Source: Aquarana catesbeiana
Lineage: Eukaryota; Chordata; Amphibia; Anura; Ranidae
DNA length: 64,000 bases
NCBI RefSeq assembly: GCF_042186555.1
Contig: NC_133328.1
Coordinates: 498,259,106 to 498,323,105, forward strand
Direction of reading: 5' to 3'
Position numbers and translations under genes: made by a program. Under the pieces are notes generated by a model that saw nothing but the letters and a program-made list of their open reading frames with translations, was not told where the DNA came from and searched no databases. Numbering within the stretch: position 1 is the first letter of the stretch; every line of letters starts with the position of its first letter. Positions 9,308 to 20,658 of the stretch are shown one piece after another.

Positions 9308-11091
9308 GTAAGTCCTGAGGATGTGGCGACCTTGATTGGGAAAAAGAATGTTACATTTCTATTCTTCTGACCACAGAACAGTTTTTCAGAGATGCCATTT
9401 CTGGATCATGTTCAGATATGGCTACTTCTTTGCATGATACAGATTTAACTTGCATTTTTGGATAGCACGGTAAACTGTGTTCATAGACTGATTTTTTTTT
9501 TAAAGCATTCCTGAGCACATGCAGTTATTTTGATCACAGAATCATGCAGTGATGTCTAAGCGCCTAATGTTTATGGATATACAATATTGCTTTTCGGCCT
9601 TGTCCACTCTGCGCAGAGATTTCTCCACATTCTCTAAATATTATGTACTGTAGATGATGATGATGTATTTAACCACTTGCTGCCCGCCCACCGTCATATG
9701 ACGGCGGGACGGTGCAGCTGTTATCCTGGTCTGCCGTCATATGACGGCGGCCCTTCCAGGTCCCCCAGGAGGCGCACGCATGCGCCGTGTCACTCGGGTC
9801 TCGGTGCGCGTGCCTGGCGGCCGTGATGTCCACCAGGCACCCGCGATTGCCCGGTAACCGAGCAGGACCGTGGATCTGTGTGTGTAAACACACAGATCCA
9901 CGTCCTGTCAGATGGGAGGAGACCGATGGTGTGCTCCTTGTACAGAGGAACACCAATCGGTCTCCTCCCCTTGTGAGTCCCCTCCCCCCACAGTTAGAAT
10001 CACTCCCTAGCAACACGATTAACCCTACAGCGCCCCCTCCTGGTTAACCCCTTCATTGCCAGTCACATTTATACAGTAATCAATGCATTTTTATAGCACG
10101 GATAGCTGTATAAATGTGAATGGTCCCAAAAATGTGTCAAAAGTGTCCGCCGCAGTCACGATTAAAAAACGCAGATCGCCGCCATTACTAGTAAAAAAAA
10201 TAAAAAAAAAATAAAAATGCTATAAATCTATCCCCTTATTTTGTAGACGCTATAACTTTTGCGCAAACCAATAAATTTAGGCTTATTGCGATATTTTTTA
10301 CCAAAAATATGTAGAAGAATACATATCGGCCTAAACTGAGGAAAAAATTTGTTTAAAAAAAAAAAAAATTGGATATTTATTATAGCAAAAAGTAAAAAAA
10401 ATTGTGTTTTTTTCAAACTTGTCACTCTTGTTTTTTTTTTGGCGCAAGAAATAAAAACCGCAGAGGTGATCAAATACCACCAAAAGAAAGCTCTATTTGT
10501 GGGGAAAAAAATGATAAAAATGTCATTTGTGTACAGTGTTGTATGACCGCACAATTGTTATTCAAAGTGCGACAGTGCTGAAAGCTGAAAATTGGCTTGG
10601 GCAGGAAGGGGGTGAAAATGCCCTGTATGGAAGTGGTTAAAGTCTTTGTAATTTTACGTTAAGGAACATTATTCTTAAATTGTTCGACAGTTTTGAGACC
10701 CTGCTTTTCAGCGATTGGTGAACCTCTGCCCATCTTTACTTCTGAGGCACTCTGACTTGCTAAGATGCTCTTTTATACCCATTCCTGCTACTGATCCATT
10801 GCTAAGTAACCGGATTAGTTGCAAAATGTTTTTCCAGTACTTCCTTCTTCGTACCACTTTAGCAGTTTTTTTGTTGCTCTGGCCCAACTTTTTTCAGACG
10901 TGTTGCTGCCATCAATTTCAAAATTACCTTTATTTTCTTAAGAATTATACATTTACTCAGTTTAAACATTTGAAATGTTTTATGTTTTCTACTGTTAATA
11001 AAATATGGGTTTATGAGATTGGCAAATCATTGCATTCTATTCTTATGTAGATTTTACTCAGCGACCCAACTTTTTTGGAATTGCGGTTGTA
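9308..11091 (-). mobile_element. Second Tc1-like remnant, split by a piggyBac MITE
   Basis: The two halves, 9308-9668 and 10641-11091, read as the 5' half of a minus-strand transposase gene of the mariner/Tc1 type that ends CAACTTTTTTGGAATTG then CGGTTGTA (11091). The first half contains TTCTGACCACAGAACAG, the inverse of the catalytic SDE-type region. The second half contains GAACCTCTGCCCATCTTTAC, the region of the start codon (MGRG-like), and the AT-rich terminal repeat. The left half of the transposon is absent. Coding is fully decayed. Family assignment rests on remembered similarity to a common fish and frog element. Confidence 0.65.
9669..10640. mobile_element. piggyBac-type MITE (a), full length
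   Basis: TTAA bounds both ends (9669-9672, 10637-10640). The left end is TTAACCACTTGCTGCCC and the right end is GGAAGTGGTTAA. TTAA target duplication and these ends fit piggyBac. Two subterminal palindromes CCGTCATATGACGG lie at about 9690-9703 and 9733-9746. Inside are two consecutive hairpins, around GTGTGTGTAAACACACAG (about 9877-9896) and around 9921-9962. The AT-rich right half has the wording ACCAAAAATATGTAGAAG shared by the other copies. It codes for nothing. It sits in the Tc1-like remnant, whose halves rejoin at TTAA. Confidence 0.85.
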
Positions 11092-11214
11092 TTTTCTTTC
11101 AGTAAATATGTCTTAAAATCCTGCGAGGGCAGTTTTTTTGGTATCTACAACTACACCATGTGCATTAGGTTCAGGCACTCCATTACAACCTAACTCTTGA
11201 GGAGCTACGACTGA
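11092..11214. other. Spacer between Tc1-like remnant and piggyBac copy
   Basis: A short spacer. It may be the upstream part of the L1 fragment that continues at 17106, because the piggyBac element that follows inserted at TTAA (11215-11218 and 17102-17105), but I cannot show L1 motifs in it. Confidence 0.3.
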
Positions 11215-12105
11215 TTAACCACTTGACGACCGCCTCACGCCGATGTACGTCGGCAAAGTGGCACGGACAGGCAAAATCACGTACAGGGTACGTGATTTGC
11301 CTTCCGCGGGTGGGGGGTCCGATCGGACCCCCCCCCGGTGCCCGAGGCGGTCGTCTTTTGTCCAGCGGCGATCGGTGATGAGGGGGAGACCATCCGTTCG
11401 TGGCCCCCCCCTCGCGATCGCCGCCGGCCAATGAAAACACTCCTTTGCTGCTGTATGCTAAACAGCAGCAAAGGAAGTGATGTCATCTCCCCTCGGGTCG
11501 GTATTTTCCGTTCCGGCCCGAGGAGAGAAGACATCTATGTGAGTGCACCAACACACACACACACAGTAGAACATGCCAGGCACACAAAACACCCCGATCC
11601 CCCCCCGATCGCCCCCCGATCCCCCCCCAATCACCCCCCCCCCCTGTCACAAACTGACACCAGCAGTTTTTTTTTTTTTTTTTCTGATTACTGCATAGTG
11701 TCAGTTTGTGACAGTTACAGTGTTGGGACAGTGAGTATTACCCCCCTTTAGGTCTAGGGTACCCCCCTAACCCCCCCTAATAAAGTTTTAACCCCTTGAT
11801 CACCCCCTGTCACCAGTGTCACTAAGCGATCATTTTTCTGATCGCTGTATTAGTGTCGCTGGTGACGCTAGTTAGTGAGGTAAATATTTAGGTTCGCCGT
11901 CAGCGTTTTATAGCGTCAGGGACCCCCATATACTACCTAATAAATGTTTTAACCCCTTGATTGCCCCCTAGTTAACCCTTTCACCACTGATCACCGTATA
12001 ACCGTTACGGATGACGCTGGTTAGTTCGTTTATTTTTTATAGTGTCAGGGCACCCGCCGTTTATTACCAAATAAAGGTTTAGCCCCCTGATCGCCCGGCG
12101 GTGAT

Positions 12106-13172
12106 ATGCGTCGCCCCAGGCAGCGTCAGATTAGCGCCAGTACCGCTAACACCCACGCATGCAGCATACGCCTCCCTTAGTGGTATAGTATCTGATCGGA
12201 TCAATATCTGATCAGATCTATACTAGCGTCCCCAGCAGTTTAGGGTTCCCAAAAACGCAGTGTTAGCGGGATCAGCCCAGATACCTGCTAGCACCTGCGT
12301 TTTGTGCCTCCGCCCAGCCCACCCAAGTGCAGTATCGATCGATCACTGTCACTTACAAAACACTAAACGCATAACTGCAGCGTTCGCAGAGTCAGGCCTG
12401 ATCCCTGCAATCGCTAACAGTTTTTTTGGTAGCATTTTGGTGAACTGGCAAGCACCAGCCCCAGGCGTCAGGTTAGCGCCAGTACCGCTAACACCCACGC
12501 ACGCAGCATACGCCTCCCTTAGTGGTATAGTATCTGAACGGATCAATATCTGATCCGATCAGATCTATACTAGCGTCCCCAGCAGTTTAGGGTTCCCAAA
12601 AACGCAGTGTTAGCGGAATCAGCCCAGATACCTGCTAGCACCTGCGTTTTGCCCCTCCGCCCCGGCCCAGCCCAGCCCACCCAAGTACAGTATCGATCGA
12701 TCACTGACACTTACAAAACACTAAACGCATAACTGCAGCGTTCGCAGAGTCAGGCCTGATCCCTGCGATCGCTAACAGTTTTTTTTGTAGCGTTTTGGTG
12801 AACTGGCAAGCACCAGCCCCAGGCAGCGTCAGATTAGCGCCAGTACCGCTAACACCCACGCACGCACCGTACACCTCCCTTAGTGGTATAGTATCTGATC
12901 GCATCAATATCTGATCCGATCAGATCTATACTAGCGTCACCAGCAGTTTAGGGTTCCCAAAAACGCAGTGTTAGCGGGATCAGCCCAGATACCTGCTAGC
13001 ACCTGCGTTTTGCCCCTCCGCCCGGCCCGGCCCAGCCCACCCAAGTGCAGTATCGATCGATCACTGACACTTACAAAACACTAAACGCATAACTGCAGCG
13101 TTCGCAGAGTCAGGCCTGATCCCTGCGATCGCTAACGTTTTTTGGTAGCGTTTTGGTGAACTGGCAAGCGCC
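12106..13172 (+). repeat. Tandem array, period about 350-361 bp, in piggyBac copy b
   Basis: About three copies of one unit. The word TAGGGTTCCCAAAAACGCAG recurs at about 12241, 12588 and 12949 (spacings 347 and 361). Each unit carries TATCGATCGATCACTG, CTAAACGCATAACTGCAGCG, and a TCTGATC cluster. The differences between units are few, so the array expanded after or shortly before insertion. Confidence 0.85.
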
Positions 13173-13229
13173 AGCGGCCTAGTACACCCCGGTCGTAGTC
13201 AAACCAGCACTGCAGTAACACGTGGTGAC

Positions 13230-13616
13230 GTGGCGAGTCCCATAAGTGCAGTTGAAGCTGGTGAGGTGGCAAGCACAAGTAGTGTCCCGCTGCCACCAAA
13301 AAGACAAACACAGGCCCATCGTGCCCATAGTGCCCTTCCTGCTGCATTCGCCAATCCTAATTGGGAACCCACCGCTTCTGCAGCGCCCGTACTTCCCCCA
13401 TTCACATCCCCAACCAAATGCAGTCGGCTGCATGAGAGGCATTTTTATGTCCTCCCGAGTACCCCTACCCAACGAACCCCCCAAAAAAGATGTCGTGTCT
13501 GCAGCAAGCGCGGATATAGGCGTGACACCCGCTATTATTGTCCCTCCTGTCCTGACAATCCTGGTCTTTGCATTGGTGAATGTTTTGAACGCTACCATTC
13601 ACTAGTTGAGTATTAG
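13230..13616 (+). pseudogene. piggyBac transposase relic: N-terminal piece joined to C-terminal Cys-rich domain
   Basis: This 128-codon frame begins with a Ser/Pro-rich part containing FANPNWEPTASAAPVLPPFT. That is close in pattern to LANPLWLPSTTGSATIPPFT near the N-terminus of the other piggyBac transposase in this window (42743-43174, minus strand). It then passes straight to RLHERHFYVLPSTP and a cysteine-rich zinc-binding domain (CRVCSKRG, YYCPSCPDNPGLCIGECFER, YHS) of the kind found at the C-terminus of piggyBac transposases, where it binds the transposon ends. The whole RNase-H-like catalytic core, several hundred residues with three aspartates, is missing. The join keeps the frame open. 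It could be a pure deletion relic, or, if transcribed, a small end-binding protein; no promoter evidence supports the latter. Confidence 0.75.
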
Positions 13617-15189
13617 CGTAGGGTACAGCATTGCACAGACTAGGCACACTTTCACAGGGTCTCCCAAGATGCCATCGCATTTTGAGAGACCCGAACCTGG
13701 AACCGGTTACCGTTATAAAAGTTAGTTACAAAAAAAGTGTAAAAAAAAAAAAAAATATGAAATAAAAAAAAATAGTTGTTGTTTTATTGTTCTCTCTCTC
13801 TCTATTCTCTCTCTCTATTGTTCTGCTCTTTTTTACTGTATTCTATTCTGCAATGTTTTATTGTTATTGTTATTGTTATTATGTTTTATCATGTTTGTTT
13901 TTCAGGTGTGTAATTATTTACACTTTACTGTGCTTTATTGTTAACCATTGTTAACCATTTTTTTGTCTTCAGGTACGCCATTCACGACTTTGAGTGGTTA
14001 TACCAGAATGATGCCTGCAGGTTTCGGTATCATCTTGGTATCATTCTTTTCAGCCAGCGGTCGGCTTTCATGTAAAAGCAATCCTAGCGGCTAATTAGCC
14101 TCTAGACTGCTTTTACAAGCCGTGGGAGGGAATGCCCCCCCCCCCCCACCGTCTTCCGTGTTTTTCTCTGGCTCTCCTGTCTCAACAGGGAACCTGAGAA
14201 TGCAGCCGGTGATTCAGCCAGCTGACCATAGAGCTGATCAGAGACCAGAGTGGCTCCAAACATCTCTATGGCCTAAGAAACCGGAAGCTACGAGTATTTC
14301 ATGACTTAGATTTCGCCGGATGTAAATAGCGCCATTGGGAAATTGGGGAAGCATTTTATCACACCGATCTTGGTGTGGTCAGATGCTTTGAGGGCAGAGG
14401 AGAGATCTAGGGTCTAATAGACCACAATTTTTTCAAAAAAGAGTACCTGTCACTACCTATTGCTATCATAGGGGATATTTACATTCCCCGAGATAACAAT
14501 AAAAATGATTAAAAAAAAAAATATGAAAGGAACAGTTTAAAAGTAAGATTAAAAAAGCAAAAAAATAATAAAGAAAAAAAAAACAAAAAAAAAAAAACAC
14601 CCCTGTCGCCCCCTGCTCTCGCGCTAAGGCGAACGCAAGCGGCGGTCTGTCGTCAAACATAAACAGCAATTGCACCATGCATGTGAGGTATCACCGCGAA
14701 GGCCAGATCGAGTGCAGTAATTTTTCCAGTAGACCTCCTCTGTAAATCTAAAGTGGTAACCTGTAAAGGCTTTTGAAGGCTTTTAAACATGTATTTATTT
14801 TGTTGCCACTGCACGTTTGTGCGCAATTTTAAAGCATGTCATGTTTGGTATCCATGTACTCGGCCTAAGATCATCTTTTTTATTTCATCAAACATTTGGG
14901 CAATATAGCATGTTTTAGTGCATTAAAATTAAAAAAAGTGTGTTTTTTCCCCAAAAAATGCGTTTGAAAAATCGCTGCGCAATTACTGTGTGAAAAAAAA
15001 AAATGAAACACCCACCATTTTAATCTGTAGGGCATTTGCTTTAAAAAAATATATAATGTTTGGGGGTTCAAAGTAATTTTTTTGCAAAAAAAAAAAACTT
15101 TTTCATGTAAACAATAAGTGTCAGAAAGGGCTTTGTCTTCAAGTGGTTAGAAGAGTGGGTGATGTGTGACATAAGCTTCTAAATGTTGT

Positions 15190-16270
15190 GCATAAAATGC
15201 CAGGACAGTTCAAAACCCCCCCAAATGACCCCATTTTGGAAAGTAGACACCCCAAGCTATTTGCTGAGAGGCATGTCGAGTCCATGGAATATTTTATATT
15301 GCGACACAAGTTGCGGGAAAGAGACAAATTTTTTTTTTTTTTTTTTTTTGCACAAAGTTGTCACTAAATGATATATTGCTCAAACATGCCATGGAAATAT
15401 GTGAAATTACACCCCAAAATACATTCTGCTGCTTCTCCTGAGTATGGGGATACCACATGTGTGAGACTTTTTGGGAGCCTAGCTGCGTACGGGACCCCGA
15501 AAACCAAGCACCGCCTTCAGGCTTTCTAAGGGCGTGAATTTTTGATTTCACTCTTCACTGCCTATCACAGTTTCGGAGGCCATGGAATGCCCAGGTGGCA
15601 CAAAACCCCCCCAAATGACCCCATTTTGGAAAGTAGACACCCCAAGCTATTTGCTGAGAGGTATAGTGAGTATTTTGCAGACCTCACTTTTTGTCACAAA
15701 GTTTTGAAAATTGAAAAAAGAAAAAAAAAAAATGTTTTTTCTTGTCTTTCTTCATTTTCAAAAACAAATGAGAGCTGCAAAATACTCACCATGCCTTTCA
15801 GCAAATAGCTTGGGGTGTCTACTTTCCAAAATGGGGTCATTTGGGGGGGGTTTGTGCCACCTGGGCATTCCATGGCCTCCGAAACTGTGATAGGCAGTAA
15901 AGAGTGAAATCAAAAATTTTCACCCTTAGAAATCCTGAAGGCAGTGATTGGTTTTCGGGGTCCAGTACGCGGCTAGGCTCCCAAAAAGTCCCACACATGT
16001 GGTATCCCCATACTCAGGAGAAGCAGCTAAATGTATTTTGGGGTGCAATTCCACATATGCCCATGGCCTGTGTGAGCAATATATCATTTAGTGACAACTT
16101 TATGGAAAAAAAAAAAAAAAAAAAAAAAAGTGTCACTTTCCCGCAACTTGTGTCAAAATATAAAATATTCCATGGACTCAATATGCCTCTCAGCAAATAG
16201 CTTGGGGTGTCTACTTTCCAAAATGGGGTCATTTTGGGGGGTTTTGTGCCACCTGGGCATTCCATGGCCT
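15190..16270. repeat. Large palindrome, about 1.08 kb, in piggyBac copy b
   Basis: Inverted copies of a 390-bp unit face each other about a centre near 15728. CCCCATTTTGGAAAGTAGAC occurs at about 15229 and 15619, and its inverse at about 15825, 16217 and 16600. The central 120 bp are themselves palindromic (GAGTATTTTGCAG against CTGCAAAATACTC). A/T homopolymers lie at matching places in both arms. The related unit occurs in direct orientation, with about 395-bp period, in the piggyBac element at 39640-40620. Confidence 0.8.
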
Positions 16271-17105
16271 CCGAAACTGTGATAGGCAGTGAAGAGTGAA
16301 AGCAAAAATTTACACCCTTAGAAATCCTGAAGGCGGTGATTGGTTTTCGGGGCCCCGTACGCGGCTAGGCTCCCAAAAAGTCCCACACATGTGGTATCCC
16401 CATACTCAGGAGAAGCAGCTAAATGTATTTTGGGGTGCAATTCCACATAGGCCCATGGCCTGTGTGAGCAATATATCATTTAGTGACGACTTTTTGTAAA
16501 TATTTTTTTTTTTTTTGTCATTTTTCAATCACTTGGGACAAAAAAAATAAATATTCAATGGGTTCAACATGCCTCTCAGCAATTTCCTTGGGGTGTCTAC
16601 TTTCCAAAATGGGGTCATTTGGGGGGGTTTTGTACTGCCCTGCCATTTTAGCACCTCAAGAAATGACATAGGCAGTCATAAACTAAAAGCTGTGTAAATT
16701 CCAGAAAATGTACCCTAGTTTGTAGACGCTATAACTTTTGCGCAAACCAATAAATATACGCTTATTGACATTTTTTTTACCAAAGACATGTGGCCAAATA
16801 CATTTTGGCCTAAATGTATGACTAAAATTTAGTTTATTGGATTTTTTTTATAACAAAAAGTAGAAAATATCATTTTTTTTCAAAATTTTCGGTCTTTTTC
16901 CGTTTATAGCGCAAAAAATAAAAACCGCAGAGGTGATCAAATACCATCAAAAGAAAGCTCTATTTGTGGGAAGAAAAGGACGCAAATTTCGTTTGGGTAC
17001 AGCATTGCATGACCGCGCAATTAGCAGTTAAAGCGACGCAGTGCCAAATTGGAAAAAGACCTCTGGTCCTTAGGCAGCATAATGGTCCGGGGCTCAAGTG
17101 GTTAA

Positions 17106-18830
17106 GAAAATAGTGGCTGGAACCAAGAAAGGCATGATTTCTTGTATATGTTCAGGTCTTTTGATTCTTACACAGGACTTTGTTCAGTTACCCTGTAGAA
17201 CTAAATGGGACGTAGATATAAGGGAGATAAAGGGCGAGATGTGGGAGGTGATTTTGGCATCCTTACCTCCTCATTTTTTTTTTTTTTTTTTTTTTATTCT
17301 CTTCCCAGAAACGTTCTTGGCTATTTCTTTTGCATCAAGCATACTGGACTCCCGCTCAGTTGTTTAGATGGGGCAGGAGGGATTCCTCCCCCCTGTGTCC
17401 CAAGAGCAATGGAGAGGTGAGTGATTTAACTGCTTCCGGTCCGCCCTATAGTAGTTTTACTGCTAGAGTGCAGCACCTGTGCGCCAGATCACATGTATAT
17501 ATGTAATCTGACACTTCAATGTAGGGGGCTTGCTTCCGCTGTGATTACACACAGCGGAATCTGATTGGCGGGTGCGCAGTACTTGATGTCCTCTGGCACC
17601 CGCTGATCGTTAGGCAGAGAGACAGAACGGTGATCTGCCTATGATCGCCGTTCTGACAGGTGGGAAGGGATGGAATTTGTGTCCCTGCAAAGCAGGAAAT
17701 AAATTCCATCTATTCCCCTAGTAAAAGCACCTTACACACTGTAGTAAAACACTGGCTAGGCACACAGTTAACCCGTTGATTGCCCCTGAGGTTAACCCCT
17801 TGCCAGCCAGTGTCATTAGTACAGTGACCATGCATATTTTAGTACTGATCACTGTTTTAGTGTCACTGGTCCCCAAAAAGTGTCAAGTGTCAGTGTCCGA
17901 TTGGCCGCCACAATATCGTAGTCCCGCTAGTCACTGATTGCCACCATTACTGGTAAAATAAATAAAACTATCAAATAGTTTGGTTTGTGCAAAATTTATA
18001 GCATCTACAATCTATATACGCTTATTGAGATTTTTTTACCAAAAATATGTAGCACAATACATATTGGCCTAAATTCACGCCGAAAGTAAAAAATTATATA
18101 TTTTTTTTTTAAATTGTCGGTCTATTTTTTTGTTTTTGTTTATAGCGCAAATAAATGCAGAGGTGATCAAATACCATCAAAAGAGAGTTCTATTTGTGGG
18201 GAAAAAAAGGACAACCATTTTATTTGGGTACACCGTTGCATGACCACGCAATTATCAGTTAAATTAACACTGTGCCGCATTGCAAAAAATGGCCTGGCCA
18301 TGAAGGGGGGTAAACCTTCTGGAGGTCAAGTGGTTAATACACATGTTCTGGCAATGTACAAAACTATTCAGATAGTGTAACGATATTAATAATACTATAT
18401 CATTGTTATTTAATACTACTATTATTATTATTCCACAAGACCCAGGGGGCCTTCTGGGCAAGGATATGACAAGGAACTATTTACTCCAGTAAGTCATATT
18501 GCACTGGCAAAGTTTCTTTACGTTGCTCATGAAATGATGGCTCACCTCATACCACCACCAGACAGCAATGGATTGAACATGTGAACTCCACCCTAATATG
18601 TGAAAAACGAACCTACCAAGATTGCTACTCCCCAAGGAAATGTATGTCTATATGGCCAAATTGGCTGGATACTCTGGGGCTAACTCCCTCTGTTGATTCT
18701 TCATACAGATATATGAATACTATACAACAATATGAGGTGAGGCAGGCGTTTAAGGAGTTTTCAAAAAGAACACAGAATGAGCCGTTTACATTCAAACCTC
18801 ATTTATTTTTAATCATGTAGTTCTTTTCAA
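17106..18830 (+). pseudogene. L1-like ORF2 3' end, split by a piggyBac MITE
   Basis: Removing the MITE at 17426-18337 and keeping one TTAA restores the C-terminal part of an L1 ORF2: LHQAYWTPAQLFRWGRRDSS, then CPKSNGEV, SDLIHMFWQCTKLF, which is the CxxC...H..C zinc-knuckle region of L1 elements. Upstream, KWDVDIREIKGEMWEVI (about 17203-17253) matches the usual segment before it. Downstream, at 18581-18820, ICEKRTYQDCYSPRKCMSI and WPNWLDTLG match the L1 C-terminus. A T tract at 17274-17296 interrupts the frame. The copy is dead. Where the LINE begins upstream is unclear; it may continue left of the piggyBac copy b. Confidence 0.7.
17426..18337. mobile_element. piggyBac-type MITE (c)
   Basis: TTAA at both ends (17426-17429, 18334-18337). 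The left end is TTAACTGCTTCCGGTCCGCC (one variant base in the usual CCACTT) and the right end is GGTCAAGTGGTTAA. The inside follows the same plan as copy a: GC-richer left half, then ACCAAAAATATGTAGCACAA and GAGGTGATCAAATACCATC in the AT-rich right half. No coding. It interrupts the L1 fragment exactly at a TTAA. Confidence 0.85.
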
Positions 18831-19845
18831 ACAAGTTTAGGTGCACACAATAGTAACAGCATACAGATTTCACAGCAGTAATATAAATTAAATTGCACAG
18901 GGAAATGTGGCCCCAAGTACAAGCCGTACAAAGTATTGTTTTTTTTTTTTGTTTTTTTTACTTTATTTTCTACTTTACTTTATTATATGATAAGATAGAT
19001 AAGATTTATTGTCATTGTAAAATCACAATGAAATTACATTTCTGCTCCACACATTATTCATACATCACAATTTTCAACCATGCATTTACCACATAGGATT
19101 TAATTATACCAAAAAAAGTGTATAATATATATAAATATATAAAATTGTCCCCATATTATAAAGGTATAAAAAGTGCCCTCATATAAAAACAAAAAACTAA
19201 ACAAGACATTTGTCCGTTTGTTTATTATTTGATCTTAAAGATATTTTAAACCCAAAAGCAAATATTTATTATATTACAGATTATCAGTTCTTAAATGTGG
19301 TGGCTGCATACATTTTTATTTTTTGGCTTCCCTTCCCTTTCCTTTCACCTGGTAATCTGGCCAGTAAGTCTGTTATTCATCAGAACAAACATTGACAGGG
19401 GTGCTTACAATGATCAGCTTTTTTCATTTATGTAAAATCTTTGTTCCAAAAAAAAACTGTTGCTGTAACTGCTTAAAAAGTGTAAGCTGGAGTGTGGCTT
19501 CAATTTGTGTATCTAAATCTGTTAATACTTCTCCCCATCCCCAGAGACTGACAATTCTGTTGTCCAAAGTTCTCTCTGTTGCTCCTTCATCCTGATTAAT
19601 CCTAAGCATCCAGAGACAAATTCTATGGATGGAGGAGAGAGCAGAAGTGGGTGAGCAGCTGGTGCAACTTAGGTGAGCGCTTTCGTTAACTTTCACAGTA
19701 GTGGAAGCCAGCTGCTCAGGGCGTAATCCAGCTGCTGTAAAGGAAAGACTGCAGAAAGATTTATATTACAATAGGATACATACCAATACACATAACACAT
19801 TTGGTGCTGTCTCCCACCCCCTGAATAAAAACAAAATTTCCGTTT
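18831..19845. other. No gene recognised; AT-rich with a probable repeat fragment
   Basis: About 18990-19045 reads AGATAAGATTTATTGTCATTG and following text, which looks like a piece of a dispersed repeat, but I cannot place it. 19110-19200 is an AT-rich low-complexity stretch. The ORF at 19424-19696 (minus) has no recognisable domain. Confidence 0.4.
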
Positions 19846-20201
19846 TTAAAAAGGAAGTAATCTTCCATCTTAATGTTTGTACCTATAGGTAAGCCTATAA
19901 TAAGGAATGCGCTCTGAAGGAACGGCCGCCCGTGTAGTTTCTTCAGAGCCCTGTGCCATGACCGGCGGCTCCTGCACGCATGCATGGGAGTGACGTCACG
20001 CGGCACCGGATGGTCACAAAGCTCGGAAGGAATACCGGCGAAGATGAATGTGGGCTTCAGCAGAGACGACGAGGGTTTCGTTTGCAGGTAAGTGTCGCAT
20101 AATGTGCAAGTATGCGATGCATACTTGCACATTATGCCTTTTACTTTGCAGGTAAGAAGAAAGCAAAAAAAAAAAAAAAAAACTTAATACTTCCTCATTA
20201 A
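19846..20201. mobile_element. TTAA-bounded MITE, third family
   Basis: TTAA lies at 19846-19849 and 20198-20201. The ends are short inverted repeats (TTAAAAAGGAAGTAA at the left; ACTTCCTCATTAA at the right). The body is GC-rich in the middle and contains a palindrome around GTGCAAGTATGCGATGCATA (20103-20122) and an A tract before the right end. No coding. TTAA duplication allows piggyBac- or Kolobok-type mobilisation, which I cannot tell apart here. Confidence 0.65.
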
Positions 20202-20658
20202 AGCATTTACCTAATGCTTAATGGTGTGTAGCATCCACCATTTTAAATAAAATTATGTCTTAGGAATAGAAAAACTAGAGGAATGTTCCTTTGGAAAGCA
20301 AACGCATTTTGTTGATAGATTCTTGAGTCTTTGTATTTATTTATTTATTTTTTCATGATGGGTGATCATTAGGTTGTCAGTGTCGTTTGAAGACCGGAAA
20401 TGTTAAACGATATCAGCTGACAGCATCATCATACAGCGTGTCACCTCTCGTGGTGTTTATGAGTCATGCCTCTATCTTGTACATTGTCCATTCTTTATGC
20501 TGATAACAGAGAGGGAGTGGGCGAGGAAAGTAAACAGTTTGTCAGGTGCAACTGTGATGACGTTTTCTGCCTTGTATCAAATGGGAAAGGGTTACCGAAA
20601 TATGTGCAGCATTCACTATTATGGAAATATGAACTCCTTTCATTTAACAAAGAATGCT
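20202..20658. other. No gene recognised
   Basis: Unremarkable sequence. The frame at 20466-20735 has no domain and runs into the next MITE. Confidence 0.5.

Larger units (their letters stand above)
11215..17105 (+). mobile_element. piggyBac derivative (b), 5.9 kb composite
   Basis: TTAA bounds both ends. The left end reads TTAACCACTTGACGACCGC with a subterminal palindrome around GTACGTCGGC. The right end reads GGGGCTCAAGTGGTTAA. From left to right it holds C-rich low-complexity DNA (11580-11650), a 350-361 bp tandem array (about 12106-13172), a short transposase relic (13230-13616), AT-rich DNA, an internal piggyBac-like right end TCTTCAAGTGGTTAG near 15138-15152, a palindrome of about 1.1 kb (15190-16270) and a common AT-rich right tail. 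The internal end suggests that two piggyBac copies are fused or nested. It cannot code for a complete transposase. Confidence 0.75.

Noticed and set aside
11338..11751. 137-codon plus-strand frame
   Set aside because: It lies in the C-rich non-coding left part of piggyBac copy b; Pro/His/Thr runs come from CCCCCC and CACACA tracts.
12106..13172. CRISPR-like array
   Set aside because: The repeated unit is about 350 bp with no short repeat and variable spacer pattern; the genome is eukaryotic.
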